The notes beneath the pieces were generated by a model. The model had not been told where the DNA came from. It did no database searches and saw only the letters and a list, made by a program, of their open reading frames with translations. 29,815 nt of DNA, taken from NCBI GenBank assembly GCA_049999725.1, contig JBNGIS010033874.1, positions 1 to 29,815 of the forward strand, given 5' to 3'. Shown here piece after piece: positions 19,260 to 29,077 of this stretch. The stretch comes from Haplomitrium mnioides. Taxonomy: Eukaryota > Marchantiophyta > Haplomitriopsida > Calobryales. Position 1 is the first letter of the stretch; each line of letters starts with the position of its first letter. Made by a program: the position numbers and the translations under genes.

Positions 19260-20296
19260 AAATAAAAAAGGAAAAAGAGAAGGCTAGTGTGTATTAGAAG
19301 AAGTACCAGTAAAGTGGGGGTGTGAATGTGGAGTCAGTGGAGAATTGTTGTTTTGAGTAGGAAGGGTGAAGGACGGGATCAAGGCATGGAGGAGTGGCGG
19401 TGTGAGTCCTGGAAATAAGTAAGAAGGGAAGAAATATCTCTGGACTTTATACTGAGATGGGACATGTGGGGATGGGAAGATGAAGAAAAGCATAGTCAAC
19501 GGGGTTCTTGAAGAAAGGCTATATTGGGGGATTGATGGTTCAAAAGTGCGAGGGACATTCCAAGGGTTGGCTCATAATGGCTGGTGGCTAAGGTAATAAG
19601 ATAATAAGTTAAAGCAGAAAAATACACAAGGGTTATATGTTTATGTCATTGTGCATGTATCTGGGGATGAGATGTCTATGTAGTCTGTTCTGGTTCATAA
19701 CATTATGTTTTTGTGGTAAAATTTTGTGAGGGTTAAGGGTGAGTGTAAGTACCATTAGAGAGTTTGAGGAAGAAAAATTGTTACAAGGCTGAGATTGTTG
19801 GGAGTTGGACTCCAGTAGTGATCTATAGGGTCAAGAACCGATTTGTATTGGTACCTGTTGTACTTGCTATTCAGAATTTTATCTTTGAATACCTCTATAG
19901 GTGTGTGAGACCCGTACAGAATTGAATGTGGGTATTTGTACTCTCAAAGTTACAACACGTAAAAAATTCAGACGCATTTGAGTTATTTCCTTTTTGCTTT
20001 AGGTAATCACTCTGAGCCTCAAGACCAACCAGCAAGCCAGAAGTTGTATGCAGGTCCTGAAGCTAGTCGTGAGGGAAGGTAAGCACCCTCACCACCCCTT
20101 GTGTCCTGGTGGACCTCAATACCACCACGACCAAGTGTATCCCTAGATAGCCCGCTCAACGGGGTTCCTTACCTGATTCATCCAGTACATAAGGTCAGAA
20201 GTTAGGCAATATACTACAACACAACTACAACCGATCAACCGACCAAACATCAGGGCTCCTCCCCCTATGCCCTGAACACAAAGACCTAACATCACC

Positions 20297-22193
20297 ACTC
20301 CGCCCATCGAATCTGCCTTTTGGAAAGCTCTTTTTGCGTTTCGAGATAGAGTAGAGGTTTGTGATTAATTTCCACAATAAACTCCCTGTCTCCGAGATAA
20401 TGCTTTCAATGCTTGGTGGATAACACGATTGCTAGCTCCTCCCGCTCCGTGGTATGATAATTTTGTTCTGCATTGCTTAACTTTCTAGAGAAGAAAGCAA
20501 TAAGATGCCATCCATCTTCCCATTCTTGTTGCAAAACCCCGCCTATAGCTTTTTCCGATGCATCAATTGAAAGTTTTATTGGTCGTTTAGAGTCATACCA
20601 TTTGAGAATATGAGCATAAAGAAGTGATTTCTTCAATGCTTAGAATGCCAATTCTTCTGCAGCTCCTCACGTCCATGTATGATTTTTCTTGAGCAAATTG
20701 GTCAACGGTTCTTCTATTTGTGCAAATCCTTTCACAAATCGACGATAAAACCCAGTTAGCCCCAAAAATCCTCGTAGTTGTGTTTGATCACTAGGAGCTT
20801 CCCATTTTTGAATAGCCTCCACTTTTTCATCCATGACCTAGATTCTTGCTGCACTCACCCGGTGACCAAAGTAATCAACCTCTCTTTTGCCAATTTCACA
20901 TTTTGACATCTTAACATATAGTTTGTGGTCCCGAAGTACCTTCAATACTGTTCGAAGGTGTTGTTGATGCTCATAAAGATTTTTGCTATAAATAAGAATG
21001 TCATCCAAGAAAACAATAACAAACTTATCCAGAAAAGATCGAAAAATATCATTCATTAGACCCATAAAAGTTGCAAGAGCATTAGTTAATCCAAATGGCA
21101 TAATGAGATATTCAAAATGCCCATATCGACTTCGAAATGCTGTCTTCTGCACATCATCCTCTGCAATTCGGATTTGGTTGTATCCGCTTCTCAAATCCAA
21201 CTTGGTAAAGTAGTTTGCTCCTTGAAGTTGATCAAATAAATCGTCCATTCGTGGTAATGGATATTTATTTTTCACTATTTATTGGTTGAGGGCCCGATAG
21301 TTGATACACATCCTCATACTCTCGTCTTTTTTTTTCACGAATAACATATGTGCACCATGAGGAGAGATACTTGGCTGAATAAATCCTTTCTCCAATAGTT
21401 CAATGATTTGAGTTTTGCATTCTTCCAATTCATGAGGAGGCAAACAATATGGTGCCTTATACGGTGGAGTACTTTCGGGAACAACCTCAATCTTATGATC
21501 AATAGATCGCTTAGGCGACAAACCTGGAGGTAAATCGTTGGGAAAAACATCATGAAATTCTTTCAAAACCCCTTGAAGTTCATGTGGGACTTTATGCTTG
21601 GAGTCTTCCTTATCACCTTCAACCTCACGTATGAGTCCCAAAAATACCATATCTTGTTTTTTTATTGATTTTTCTCCAATCACATATAGAGGGAGTTTCC
21701 TTGAATAAGGTCGTACACGATCTCCCCAAATCTTCTATTGAGGTGTTATGAGACTCTTCTTTCGCCAGTCCACTTGTGGGTTATGTCTTCTCAACCACTT
21801 CATTCCCAAAATGGCATCATATCTTGCTAAGGTTGTGATCTTCCATTCAAGCTCTTCTTGATAGTTGCCCATATGTAAAGATATACGTTGAGACAATCTT
21901 CCAATTGGCTTGCTTTGTTCGTTTGCCATTTTGACTACCTCGTGCTCTTCTTCCTCAATGGGTAACTTCAACTTTAGTGCCATTGCTCGTGATAAATAAT
22001 TCTCTTCTGCTCCGGAATCCACCAAAACCTTTATTGGAAATCCTTCCATCCACCTATCAACTACAATTAATCCTCCATTTTTTTGTTTTTCTACCTGACA
22101 TATTCGACTTTGTCGAGTTCTTCCCTCGCCTTTCTTCTTCATCCCAGCAAAATCACGAGGTCTTTTTACTGGTGCCCATCGTTTCCCTGACAT
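20297..22193 (-). pseudogene. Chromovirus protease, reverse transcriptase and RNase H
   Basis: One minus-strand frame with stops. Protease: VLVDSGAEENYLS with the catalytic DSG, and YDAILGMKWLRRHNPQVDW (22193-21735). RT: GLSPKRSIDHKIE, LLEKGFIQPSISPHG, MRMCINYRALNQ, then a stop at 21276, [51 protein letters not shown], and the active site [11 protein letters not shown] with both aspartates kept. RNase H: IKLSIDASEKAIGGVLQQEW and FFSRKLSNAEQNYHTTEREE, reaching RQIRWAEW at 20300, where the solo-LTR insert interrupts it. Stops at 21735, 21276, 20838 and two near 20640-20680 disable it. It starts in a different frame from gag with a 28-bp overlap. Confidence 0.93.
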
Positions 22194-23134
22194 TCTTGAT
22201 CTCCTTCATTGTTGATATTGTGAAGAGGTCGTCGAAACACTCGCCCTTGATTGCGTTGTATCGCTCTACAAGTTGGTGCAATGTGTCCTATTCGGCCATA
22301 ATTGTAGCATGTTCTAGTTTCTTGCCTCTCCTCCATCCTCCTATCTGTAGCAATATAGGGCCCTCCTTGTTGGTGATTTGGGCGATTGAGGTCTCTTCTT
22401 CTTATATTTCCCAACTCCATAGGTGTGGGGCCATAATTCCCTCTTGTTTGCACAATCCCTAACATTCCTTCAATTCTCTGCGCAAACGATATAGCTTCAT
22501 TAACATCTTTTGGATTGCGCATCATCACTTCCCCTCGAATCTTTCTCTTCAATCCTTGTAGAAACTTGTCAAGCGCCTCGGCTGAACTCATATCTTCAAT
22601 TTGAACTTGTAGGCTCCGAAACTCTTCAATATACCTTGCAACGCTTCCTTGTTGTTCTAACTCCCAAAGCTTGGTTCTTGCAGTTAGAATAGAGTCTACG
22701 GCTTTGAAGTTTTGTAGTAAACCTTCTTTTAGAGCGCTTCACAATAGTTGTTCTCCTCGTGCATTTTTCTGCCGCTCCCATCCTTGTAGCCAAATGGATG
22801 CATGCTCAGTTAAAAATGAACTTGCAAATAATCCTTTCTCCAAATCTGAAGCATGCGGATAGTATGACATGTGAACCTCCATTCGATAAACCCACCCTTC
22901 TACAACACCGACCATGCGACTTCCTCCATACGGCTCCACTTTACACGACTTGCTCATCTTTTGTAGCAAGGTTTCCCGACTTCCTTCTCCATTCTCTTGT
23001 TGTAGTCGCATTTTCACCATTTCTGCCATCAGCATGTTTGTTTGTTGTTGACTTGCTATAAGAGCTGCTTGAAGCTCCTCCAACTTGGCCATCATCCAAG
23101 CTCCTTCTTCCCGATTGCTAGAGTTTGCCTCCAT
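22166..23134 (-). pseudogene. Chromovirus gag
   Basis: Capsid-nucleocapsid polyprotein that would form the virus-like particle. The start at 23134 (MEANSSNREEGAWMMAKLEE) leads into a coiled-coil-like segment, then the retrotransposon gag domain (WVYRMEVHMSYY, EHASIWLQGWERQK). A stop at 22739 falls where gag proteins usually have a tryptophan. The same frame continues with LWELEQQGSVARYIEEFRSL and ALDKFLQGLKRKIRGEVM. The CCHC zinc knuckle reads CYNYGRIGHIAPTC: the second cysteine is tyrosine (TGT to TAT), so RNA binding would be impaired. The frame ends at 22166, overlapping pol by 28 bp in another frame. This could be native frameshifting or a mutation. Confidence 0.92.
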
Positions 23135-23166
23135 GGTTTTTCTGTCAAAACTTAGTTACGAGCGAC

Positions 23167-23367
23167 TTATACAAAAACAAATATATACACATTCCAATTA
23201 TGTAGAATAGGTAAAATAAAAGGTTTAGTTGAGGCTAGCACTAACTCACAAAACCTCTCTCCAAACTTACGAACAAGGAAATCTCGTTGCGTTTGTTTGG
23301 ACGTTACTCGAATAGAAATATGGCACTTAGAGTTGAACTCGTCTAAAGGTGCTTGGTTCAAATCCAT
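23167..23367 (-). CDS. Leader small ORF 2 (66 aa), paralogue of small ORF 1
   Basis: An open frame between the PBS and gag, starting ATG at 23367 and ending 32 bp before the gag ATG. It reads MDLNQAPLDEFNSKCHIS, then IRV, a FLV..F...F core, SxxPFILP, and a hydrophobic end around NWNVYIFVFV. It lines up with small ORF 1: both begin MD, have IRV at residue 19, FLV 8-10 residues later, then F, F, V, S, P, ILP and N at equal spacing, and a W..F(I/V) hydrophobic tail. Function unknown. It has no stop inside, unlike gag-pol. Whether it is translated is not shown. Confidence 0.4.
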   Translation of the reverse strand: MDLNQAPLDEFNSKCHISIRVTSKQTQRDFLVRKFGERFCELVLASTKPFILPILHNWNVYIFVFV

Positions 23368-23374
23368 TTTCTAC

Positions 23375-23590
23375 CTACCATAAAACATAAATAAAACACT
23401 CCCACGTAACACCATAGTTTACTACAGGTAAGATAACAGGCTCTCTTGATTCCATTACAAAAACCATAAAATCATCTCTAAAATTATACACTAAAAATTG
23501 ATGAAAGAAATGTTTGTCAATGTTAAACACACGAATATTAAAGGGATTAAATAGAGGAATTCTAGGAGATACAAATGCTCTTCTATCCAT
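23375..23590 (-). CDS. Leader small ORF 1 (71 aa)
   Basis: The first open frame after the PBS on the element's sense strand, starting ATG at 23590: MDRRAFVSPRIPLFNPFN, IRVFN, HQFLVYNFRDDFMVFV, SREPVILPVVNYG, and a hydrophobic C-terminus. It ends seven bases before the ATG of small ORF 2, to which it is related, which suggests an internal duplication. Extra leader ORFs are not part of the core gag-pol plan. They could be an accessory protein pair, a captured fragment, or upstream ORFs tuning gag translation. No family recognised. Confidence 0.4.
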   Translation of the reverse strand: MDRRAFVSPRIPLFNPFNIRVFNIDKHFFHQFLVYNFRDDFMVFVMESREPVILPVVNYGVTWECFIYVLW

Positions 23591-23684
23591 TAGCTATCAT
23601 AGTATCAAGTCAAACTTCTTATCTTCATTTATAAAGAATGGGATATCCGCTATCCTTTATTCATGAAAACTTAAAAGTTTGACT

Positions 23685-23727
23685 CTCTTGGAGCTCATGC
23701 AAAGTGGAGATTCCACTACTCCAAGAG
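23685..23727 (-). ncRNA. Nested stem-loop in the chromovirus leader
   Basis: CTCTTGGAG (23685-23693) pairs perfectly with CTCCAAGAG (23719-23727), and inside it GTGGA pairs with TCCAC around a three-base loop (23704-23716). It lies about 55 bp from the PBS in the untranslated leader, where LTR retroelements often place packaging or dimerisation structures. Function is inferred from position only. Confidence 0.4.
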
Positions 23728-23781
23728 GTCTTTAGTGCTTCTCCAAAGAGGGGTATTCCACACTTCTTTAGAGAAGACCAA

Positions 23782-23793
23782 GCTCTGATACCA
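23782..23793 (-). other. Primer binding site (initiator Met tRNA type)
   Basis: Minus strand reads TGGTATCAGAGC, the standard plant PBS complementary to the 3' end of initiator methionine tRNA, one base from the 5' LTR. It primes minus-strand DNA synthesis and fixes the element's orientation and 5' end. Confidence 0.95.
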
Positions 23794-23794
23794 T

Positions 23795-24376
23795 TGTAAC
23801 TCTACACACATATATTACACATCAAAAATTAGCACAAACATAATGTATACAAGAGTACCGCATAAAGAACTTCAAGAACCCACAAGGTAAGAGATGCCCA
23901 ACAAAGCCCTCTCCCTTCTTTATATACTAAGTGAAAAGAAATTTGCTTACATAAGTGGCGAAACCCCATTGGTTTCTTTTCTATCCTTTTCTAATTGGAC
24001 CACCCTTTTTCCTCTCTCATTGATTGGACCACTTTTTACTTTTATTCTCCTTCTGCCACGTGTACTTATCTTTAGAACCTTCCATTTCTCTTTAGTTCTT
24101 CTTTTTCTATGTGTCCTTATCTTAGAACCTTCTATTTGCTTTAATCCTCCGCTTGCCACGTGTCCTTATCCTCTTCTAAAGTGCTTTTGCTTTCACTTTA
24201 ATTCGTTGACTTCCTCTCCTCTTGCCACATGTCAATAGCACTCACTTTAATTCGTTGACTTTCTCTCTTCTTGCCACGTGTCACTTTCTCTATAATAGCA
24301 CTTTCTTTTTGATACTCTAACTTAGTAATGGCTTTCTAGATATAGTTGTTGCTTAATAAAGTTGGTGATCGTTACA
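23795..24376 (-). repeat. 5' LTR of the chromovirus
   Basis: 582 bp, about 96% like 14268-14867 by hand alignment, with TGTAAC/GTTACA termini and an 18-bp deletion near 24351. It is the promoter LTR: the TATATAAA box is at 23919-23926 on the minus strand, with G-box-like units upstream at 24055-24282. Confidence 0.93.
23919..23926 (-). promoter_or_regulatory. TATA box of the chromovirus 5' LTR
   Basis: TATATAAA on the minus strand, about 125 bp from the inner end of the LTR, conserved at 14392-14399 in the other LTR. Position and strand fit the U3/R promoter. Confidence 0.6.
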
Positions 24377-26270
24377 ACTATGAGCAGAATATATAACGAA
24401 GATATATCAAAGACAAGTATTAAGATGTCGACCATATAATGAGATAATAGTCGATGAAGTCATAATGATAATCTCGATAATCTTCGTAGTCCAAGAAAAT
24501 GGCAAAAATGTTGGTGCAATGCCGGAGGTAAAGCCTTCTTAAAAATATCAACAACATTCTCTTTACCAGAGATAACTTGCCACAAATATAGTGTCGGGCA
24601 TTGCTGCTCATGTGTGAAGAAAAACTGAGGTGCAATGTGTTTAATACAATCTCCTCTAATAAACCCTGTGAGACCAAGTGCCAAGTAATCCTCAAATATA
24701 ACAGTCTTGTCGGATATACAAAGTAACCCACAATGTAAATAAATGTGATCAATCATCCTTCATATGTATAAACACTCCCTACTGGTTTCACACAAAGCTA
24801 TAATCTCTACATGGTTTGAAGATGTACAAGTCAATGTTTGCTTTGTACTTTTCCATGATATAATTGTAGAGCTATATAGAAATACATAACCGGTTTGGGA
24901 TTTAGCATCATCATAATTCAAATGGTATCCTACATCTGCATAACGGGTAAGAATTTGATCAACAATATTTGGGAAAAATAGTCCCATGTCAATTGTGCCT
25001 TGTAAATATCTGAAAATATGCTTGATACTATTCCAATGTCGTATAGTAGGTTGTGAACTATGTCTTGCAAGCAAGTTCATGGCAAAGGAAATATGAGGCC
25101 GTGTTTGATTTCCAAGATATATAAGAGCTCATATAGTAGAGAGATATGGTATCTCAGATCCAAGGATTAGCTTTATATCTTTTCTTTTTTGGAAAATATC
25201 CTTTTCTCTATCTAGTGTTCTTATCTCCATTGGTAATGTTATTGGATGAGATTTGTCCATATTAAATTGTTTTAGGATGTTTTTAGTGCAAGTACTTTGA
25301 TACGTCAATATGCCATCATCTAGTTACTCAAATTGTAATCCTAAACAATATTTGGTCTTACCAATATCCTTCACATCAAAATTTTTCTTAAGCATAGAAA
25401 TAGTCTACTCAAGTAAGGACTGGTGACTGAATAAACTTATATCATCAATACGTAATGTGACAATTATAAAATCTTTGTCAACATTCTTTTTTGAATAAAC
25501 TTGGTGTAATGTCATCAAAGTGAAAACCCATGGTTGTTAACTCCTCGTAAAATCTCTGATACCAAATTCAACCACTCTACTTAAGTCCATAAGTAGATCT
25601 TCAAATTTGGACTGCATATCCCTCATTGGCTAGAGGCATGGATTGATGCATATGGAGGACAATAGGTCTTTTTTCCTTAGACTACATCTTATAGACTATA
25701 GGTCGTGACCTAGTACTACCACCACTAGGTTTGATTATGAACAGGTAGATTGGTCGCTAGTTGGTTTCACTTAGTGACATTCTCCCTTTGAATATGATAG
25801 ATATTCCTTGCTATAAGCTCTGGAGGAGCTTTCATATAGACTTGGGTATCTAATAGCTCGTATATGTATGTTGTCACAACACCCATCTAATGTGTCATGA
25901 GCTCATGTTCTAGAGAAAAGCCTACTAGGAATAGGTATGTGATAGCATCCATAACTCGAGCGCATGTGAGATCAAAGTCTCTCCTAGGTATTTGTGTATA
26001 GCCTTTGGCAACAATGCGTGCCTTAAATTTGACAATTTCACCTTTTTCATTTCGTTTTTTCACAAAGATCCACTTGCATCCGATTAAATAGGCATTAGAG
26101 GGAACCCAAAATAAAGGTCCAAATACCTTCCTTTCTAAATTCATTGCCTTTTACCACTTTGTCCAATTAGAATTGTCCATAGCTTCTTTGACAGTTCTTG
26201 GATAAAGTGGTGTATTGGATATAGTCTGTGAAACTAGGAATGCAAAATGGTCGTCTACATCTACAATGTC
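24377..26270 (-). pseudogene. Copia copy 2 reverse transcriptase and RNase H
   Basis: Minus strand. The RT entry segment has RKVFGPLFWVPSNAYLIGCK and NEKGEIVKFKARIVAKGYTQ (25887-26144). The position of the YxDD active site (25441-25450) reads RIDD, so the tyrosine has been lost while copy 1 keeps YIDD. RNase H is the best preserved part (24760-25080): LLARHSSQPTIRHWNSIKHI, SQTGYVFLYSSTIISWKSTK and SSNHVEIIALCE. It is followed by GDCIKHIAPQFFFTHEQQ and the conserved end DIFKKALPP (24756-24460). Several stops and frameshifts. The 3' end is separated from its LTR by the chromovirus insertion at 24376/24377. Confidence 0.88.
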
Positions 26271-26780
26271 TTTGCCATATAATCCTTATATCCATGTAGT
26301 GGATTGAGATCTCTTGATTATCAAGGTGCTCCAATAGGAGATGGTCTGTTGAGATAGTAAGGGTGTAGATGATGATGGTATTGGCACATCAGCTGAGAAT
26401 GTAGTTCTCTTCATCAAAACTTTTTGCCAAGGTTGAGAGTCTTTTGAGCCAAGAGGGCGTCTTCTCTTTTGCCTTGGTACTTGGTCAGCTAGTGGTTTAG
26501 GAATATTTTAAATTCTTGCAAGAATATTCACCGTCGGTATATGTGACCTTGTTACCTTTGCAATTTCATTAAATGAATCTGGCAATTGTTTGACGGTTTT
26601 AGTCAAGTGAAGAAGTCTCTTAACTTCATCCTCACCTTGCCTTGTTCTTTGATCCATCCCTATAGTGGATATGTTCTTCCATTGGAGTTTTTTTGGTAAT
26701 GAAGAAATTTTTTCTTCAAAAAGAGATGGAAATATATCCTCATAAAAATGGCAATCAACTAATCTGCCTTGGAAAACATC
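26271..26780 (-). pseudogene. Copia copy 2 integrase-RT linker region
   Basis: Poorly conserved polyprotein linker with Lys/Arg-rich stretches, homologous to 5640-6108 of copy 1. No catalytic motif; frame broken. Confidence 0.6.
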
Positions 26781-28120
26781 ATGTGTGGATGGTTTCAGAT
26801 AGCGTATACTAGAAGGGGAGTCATATCCTACATAGATGTCTTTTTTTTTAAGGTCCCATCTTAGTCCTTTTTGGTCCTATAATTGGAACTAAGACTTGAC
26901 AACCAAAAACTCTTAAATTGGATAAATATGGTATATTACCATAGGCAAGTTGGCGAGGTAATAATGTATTGAAAGTTGAGGGTCTATATTTTTAAAGTGA
27001 TGTAGCATGTAGTACTGCATGGCCTCATGCAAAAACTGATAATTTGGTTTGCATGAGCATTGGCCTAGCAATTGCATGAATGCTGCGAATTACTCTTTCG
27101 GCTATTCCATTTTGAAAATGGACATGCGCGATAGAGTATTGGGTATCTATACCCATGGTCATGCAAAAACCATCAAATATTTTTGATGTAAACTCTCTCG
27201 CGTTGTCAACTTGTAGGACTTTTATTAGACTTTCTAGAAATTGGAAATTTCAATTTCAGAATATGTGCCAATATCCTCAAGAAGACTAAATTACGGGTTG
27301 AGAGTAATGATACTTATGACTATTTAGTTGAAGCATAGATTATCACCTGAAAATACCAAAAAAGTCCACTGGGTAGGTTGATATGACCACAGATATTTGC
27401 ATGTATCCTCTCAAGGAATTTTGGGATTTTCAAAATTGTCTTGGATATTGCTGGTCGTAAGGCCAGCTTTTCTTGAGAACAATGTATGCATGATCTTTCA
27501 ATCATAGATGGCTTTATGCTTGAAGGAATATATCAGGTCAGTTTTTGAATGTTTCGAAACATTGTCGTGCCTAGATGTCCGAAGCGATTATGCTATAGTA
27601 TGGTATGATCGATGTTTTTTGCATGAGTATGAAAATTTTGTATTTGAGTTATATAAAAACCAAGAGCATAGGCAAATGGAGTTTCTTTTATTACATATCC
27701 TTTAGGAGTGCGCTTTAACAAATGCAACACTTCCTAGTTTTTACAAGTGCTAGTATAAATGTGGAAACCATTGTCTTTTATATCTCTGAAATTAATAAGG
27801 TTTCTTGTAGTACTTGGTGCATAAATAACTGATCTGATGTTAATAATAGTTCTTTGTGGCAATCTGATAATAGTTGGTCCTTTTCCTTCTTCAATTTGAT
27901 TACTGCCTATGATTGTAGTCACCTTTCGGTGTGAGGGGGTCAGCTTGGTGAAGTAGGACTGGCATTTTAGAATAGTATGAGTATTACCACTATCTATTAT
28001 GCATGTACGAATATCATTAAGAGGTAGTATAGAATTTGTACATTGAATTATATTTGTCTCAAGTGTGTTCAGATCATCTTCCTTATCGATATAGTCACTA
28101 AAGGTTTTGGTTTGTTCCAA
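26781..28120 (-). pseudogene. Copia copy 2 protease, GAG-pre-integrase and integrase
   Basis: The protease segment begins near 28120 (QTKTFSDYIDKEDDLNTLE), with the catalytic aspartate in CIIDSGNTHTIL at about 27992. GAG-pre-integrase follows (GSNQIEEGKGPTIIRLPQ, YAPSTTRNLINF). The integrase zinc-binding and core region (RSCIHCSQEKLALRP, RIHANICGHINLPSG, 27505-27320) and the remaining core to about 26800 are recognisable but carry stops and frameshifts; the later part aligns with 6109-6510 of copy 1. It would process the polyprotein and insert the cDNA. Non-functional here. Confidence 0.87.
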
Positions 28121-28129
28121 GAAAACACC

Positions 28130-29077
28130 ATGAGTCTCAGTTGCAGCTTTCTAGTTCTTGTCCTTTGCATAGAGTGCTACTATGTGAGTTGGGATTGTGC
28201 AAACTTTATGTGTATGTCTCATAGTTCTATATCTGCTGCATACCAGTGGTCCTCTTGAATTACTTGGGGATGGCTGCTTTCTGCTATTATATGAAGATCT
28301 ACCTCCTCTTCTTCCTCTTTGAAAACATTTTCCAGGGTTGCCCCTTTCTCTACCTCTCCCTATGAACTGTTGATTCTTGCCAGGTATGGGTGTTTTACCC
28401 CTTTAAGAGTTTTGTCTAAAGGAACCAAATCAAGCCCTTGTTCTAGACATGCCTCTATAATATGTTGGTCTCGAAAAATAAGCTTTAGGTGTTTGGGTTG
28501 GAGGTAGAGTACCTGGAGGTCTAACTTTAGAATTTTTCATCAAAAAGTTCTAATGCTTCTTTGTTAATAGTAGATATGCTGTCAGTTCAGAATATGTAAG
28601 AAAATTCATGTTCCTATACTATGTAGACAGAATCATGTTTATTGTATGAAATGTAGATAGTGTCTTTTCAATCTGTTCCTCTTGGGAAACAGGGTGTCCA
28701 CGCAAACTCAATTGGGATGTTATTCTGAATAACTCACTGTTGTATTTAGAGATAGATGGAAAATCTTGCACTCTTAAATTAACCCAATCATGGCTTTTTT
28801 TTAGCAAATGTATAGTTTTGGCATGGTTAAATCTTTCTTTCAGATTATCCCAGAAAATCATGGGGTTACTCTCATTAAGATATTGAATTTTCATAGAGTC
28901 TGAAAGGTGATGCCCCAAGAAGACTAGAGCTTGGGCTTTCTGATGTAGAGTAAGGTCCTCATCTGTGAGAATGGTGGTTTCCAATCCTTTGGATACCACA
29001 TGGGTAGCTGCATCCAATGACCATGAGAGATAATTGTCTCCTTCTATGGTCAACTGTTTAAAATTTAAATGCTCCAT
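28130..29077 (-). pseudogene. Copia copy 2 gag
   Basis: Starts ATG at 29077: MEHLNFKQLTIEGDNYLSW, then TTILTDEDLTLHQKAQALVF, MKIQYLNESNPMIFWDNL and KERFNHAKTIHLLKKSHDWV. This is the UBN2-type gag of plant copia elements, continuous for 152 residues to a stop at 28619. The frame continues with an Arg/Gly-rich basic segment (GRGRERGNPGKCFQRGRRGG) and a degenerate zinc knuckle (GPLVCSRYRTMRHTHKVC, with PTHIVALYAKDKN after it), then enters protease in the same frame. Gag would coat the RNA in the particle. The first 152 residues are the best kept stretch of either copia copy. Confidence 0.85.

Larger units (their letters stand above)
16440..20291 (+). mobile_element. 3852-bp TG...CA insertion, probable solo LTR
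   Basis: The insert starts TGTTAGGGTC and ends GACCTAACA, giving imperfect short terminal inverted repeats, and is flanked on both sides by TCACC (16435-16439 and 20292-20296), a perfect 5-bp target duplication. Removing it and one TCACC rejoins the chromovirus RNase H sequence (…RWAEW / QRFHMK…). TG...CA ends with a 5-bp duplication are the hallmark of LTR-element integration. I see no internal LTR pair, PBS, gag or pol, so a long solo LTR is the simplest reading. A large non-autonomous element with unrecognised content is possible. It is clearly richer in GC than its host element. A TATA-like box at 19249 suggests plus orientation, weakly. Confidence 0.8.
14268..24376 (-). mobile_element. 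Ty3/gypsy chromovirus, complete with both LTRs, nested in copia copy 2
   Basis: LTRs at 14268-14867 and 23795-24376 share TGTAAC...GTTACA ends. The flanks are GCTAT (14263-14267) and ACTAT (24377-24381), a 5-bp target duplication with one mismatch. Without the 3857-bp nested insert and its duplicated target, the element is about 6.25 kb. On the minus strand the order is 5' LTR, PBS, leader, gag, protease, RT, RNase H, integrase, chromodomain, polypurine tract, 3' LTR; the chromodomain defines a chromovirus. By hand the LTRs differ at about 22 positions plus an 18-bp gap, near 4%. About nine stops break gag-pol, so it is non-autonomous now. Confidence 0.93.
13771..29077 (-). mobile_element. 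Ty1/copia retrotransposon copy 2, split by a nested gypsy element
   Basis: Same family as copy 1 but retaining gag and the protease DSG. On the minus strand: gag (about 28130-29077), protease and GAG-pre-integrase (27660-28120), integrase (26760-27510), RT and RNase H (24377-26270), then a gap filled by the chromovirus (14268-24376), the short 3' non-coding remainder (13979-14267) and the 3' LTR (13771-13978). The pieces on either side of the chromovirus rejoin at the position matching about 3652 of copy 1, where ATGAGCAGAA is shared. No 5' LTR homologous to 13771-13978 is visible before the window ends, so the right end is undefined. Confidence 0.85.

Noticed and set aside
17463-19499. Several minus-strand frames of 60-138 codons in the solo-LTR-like insert
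   Set aside because: Low-complexity Ser/Pro/His-rich translations from a purine-biased, GC-richer strand; they overlap one another in different frames and show no motif.
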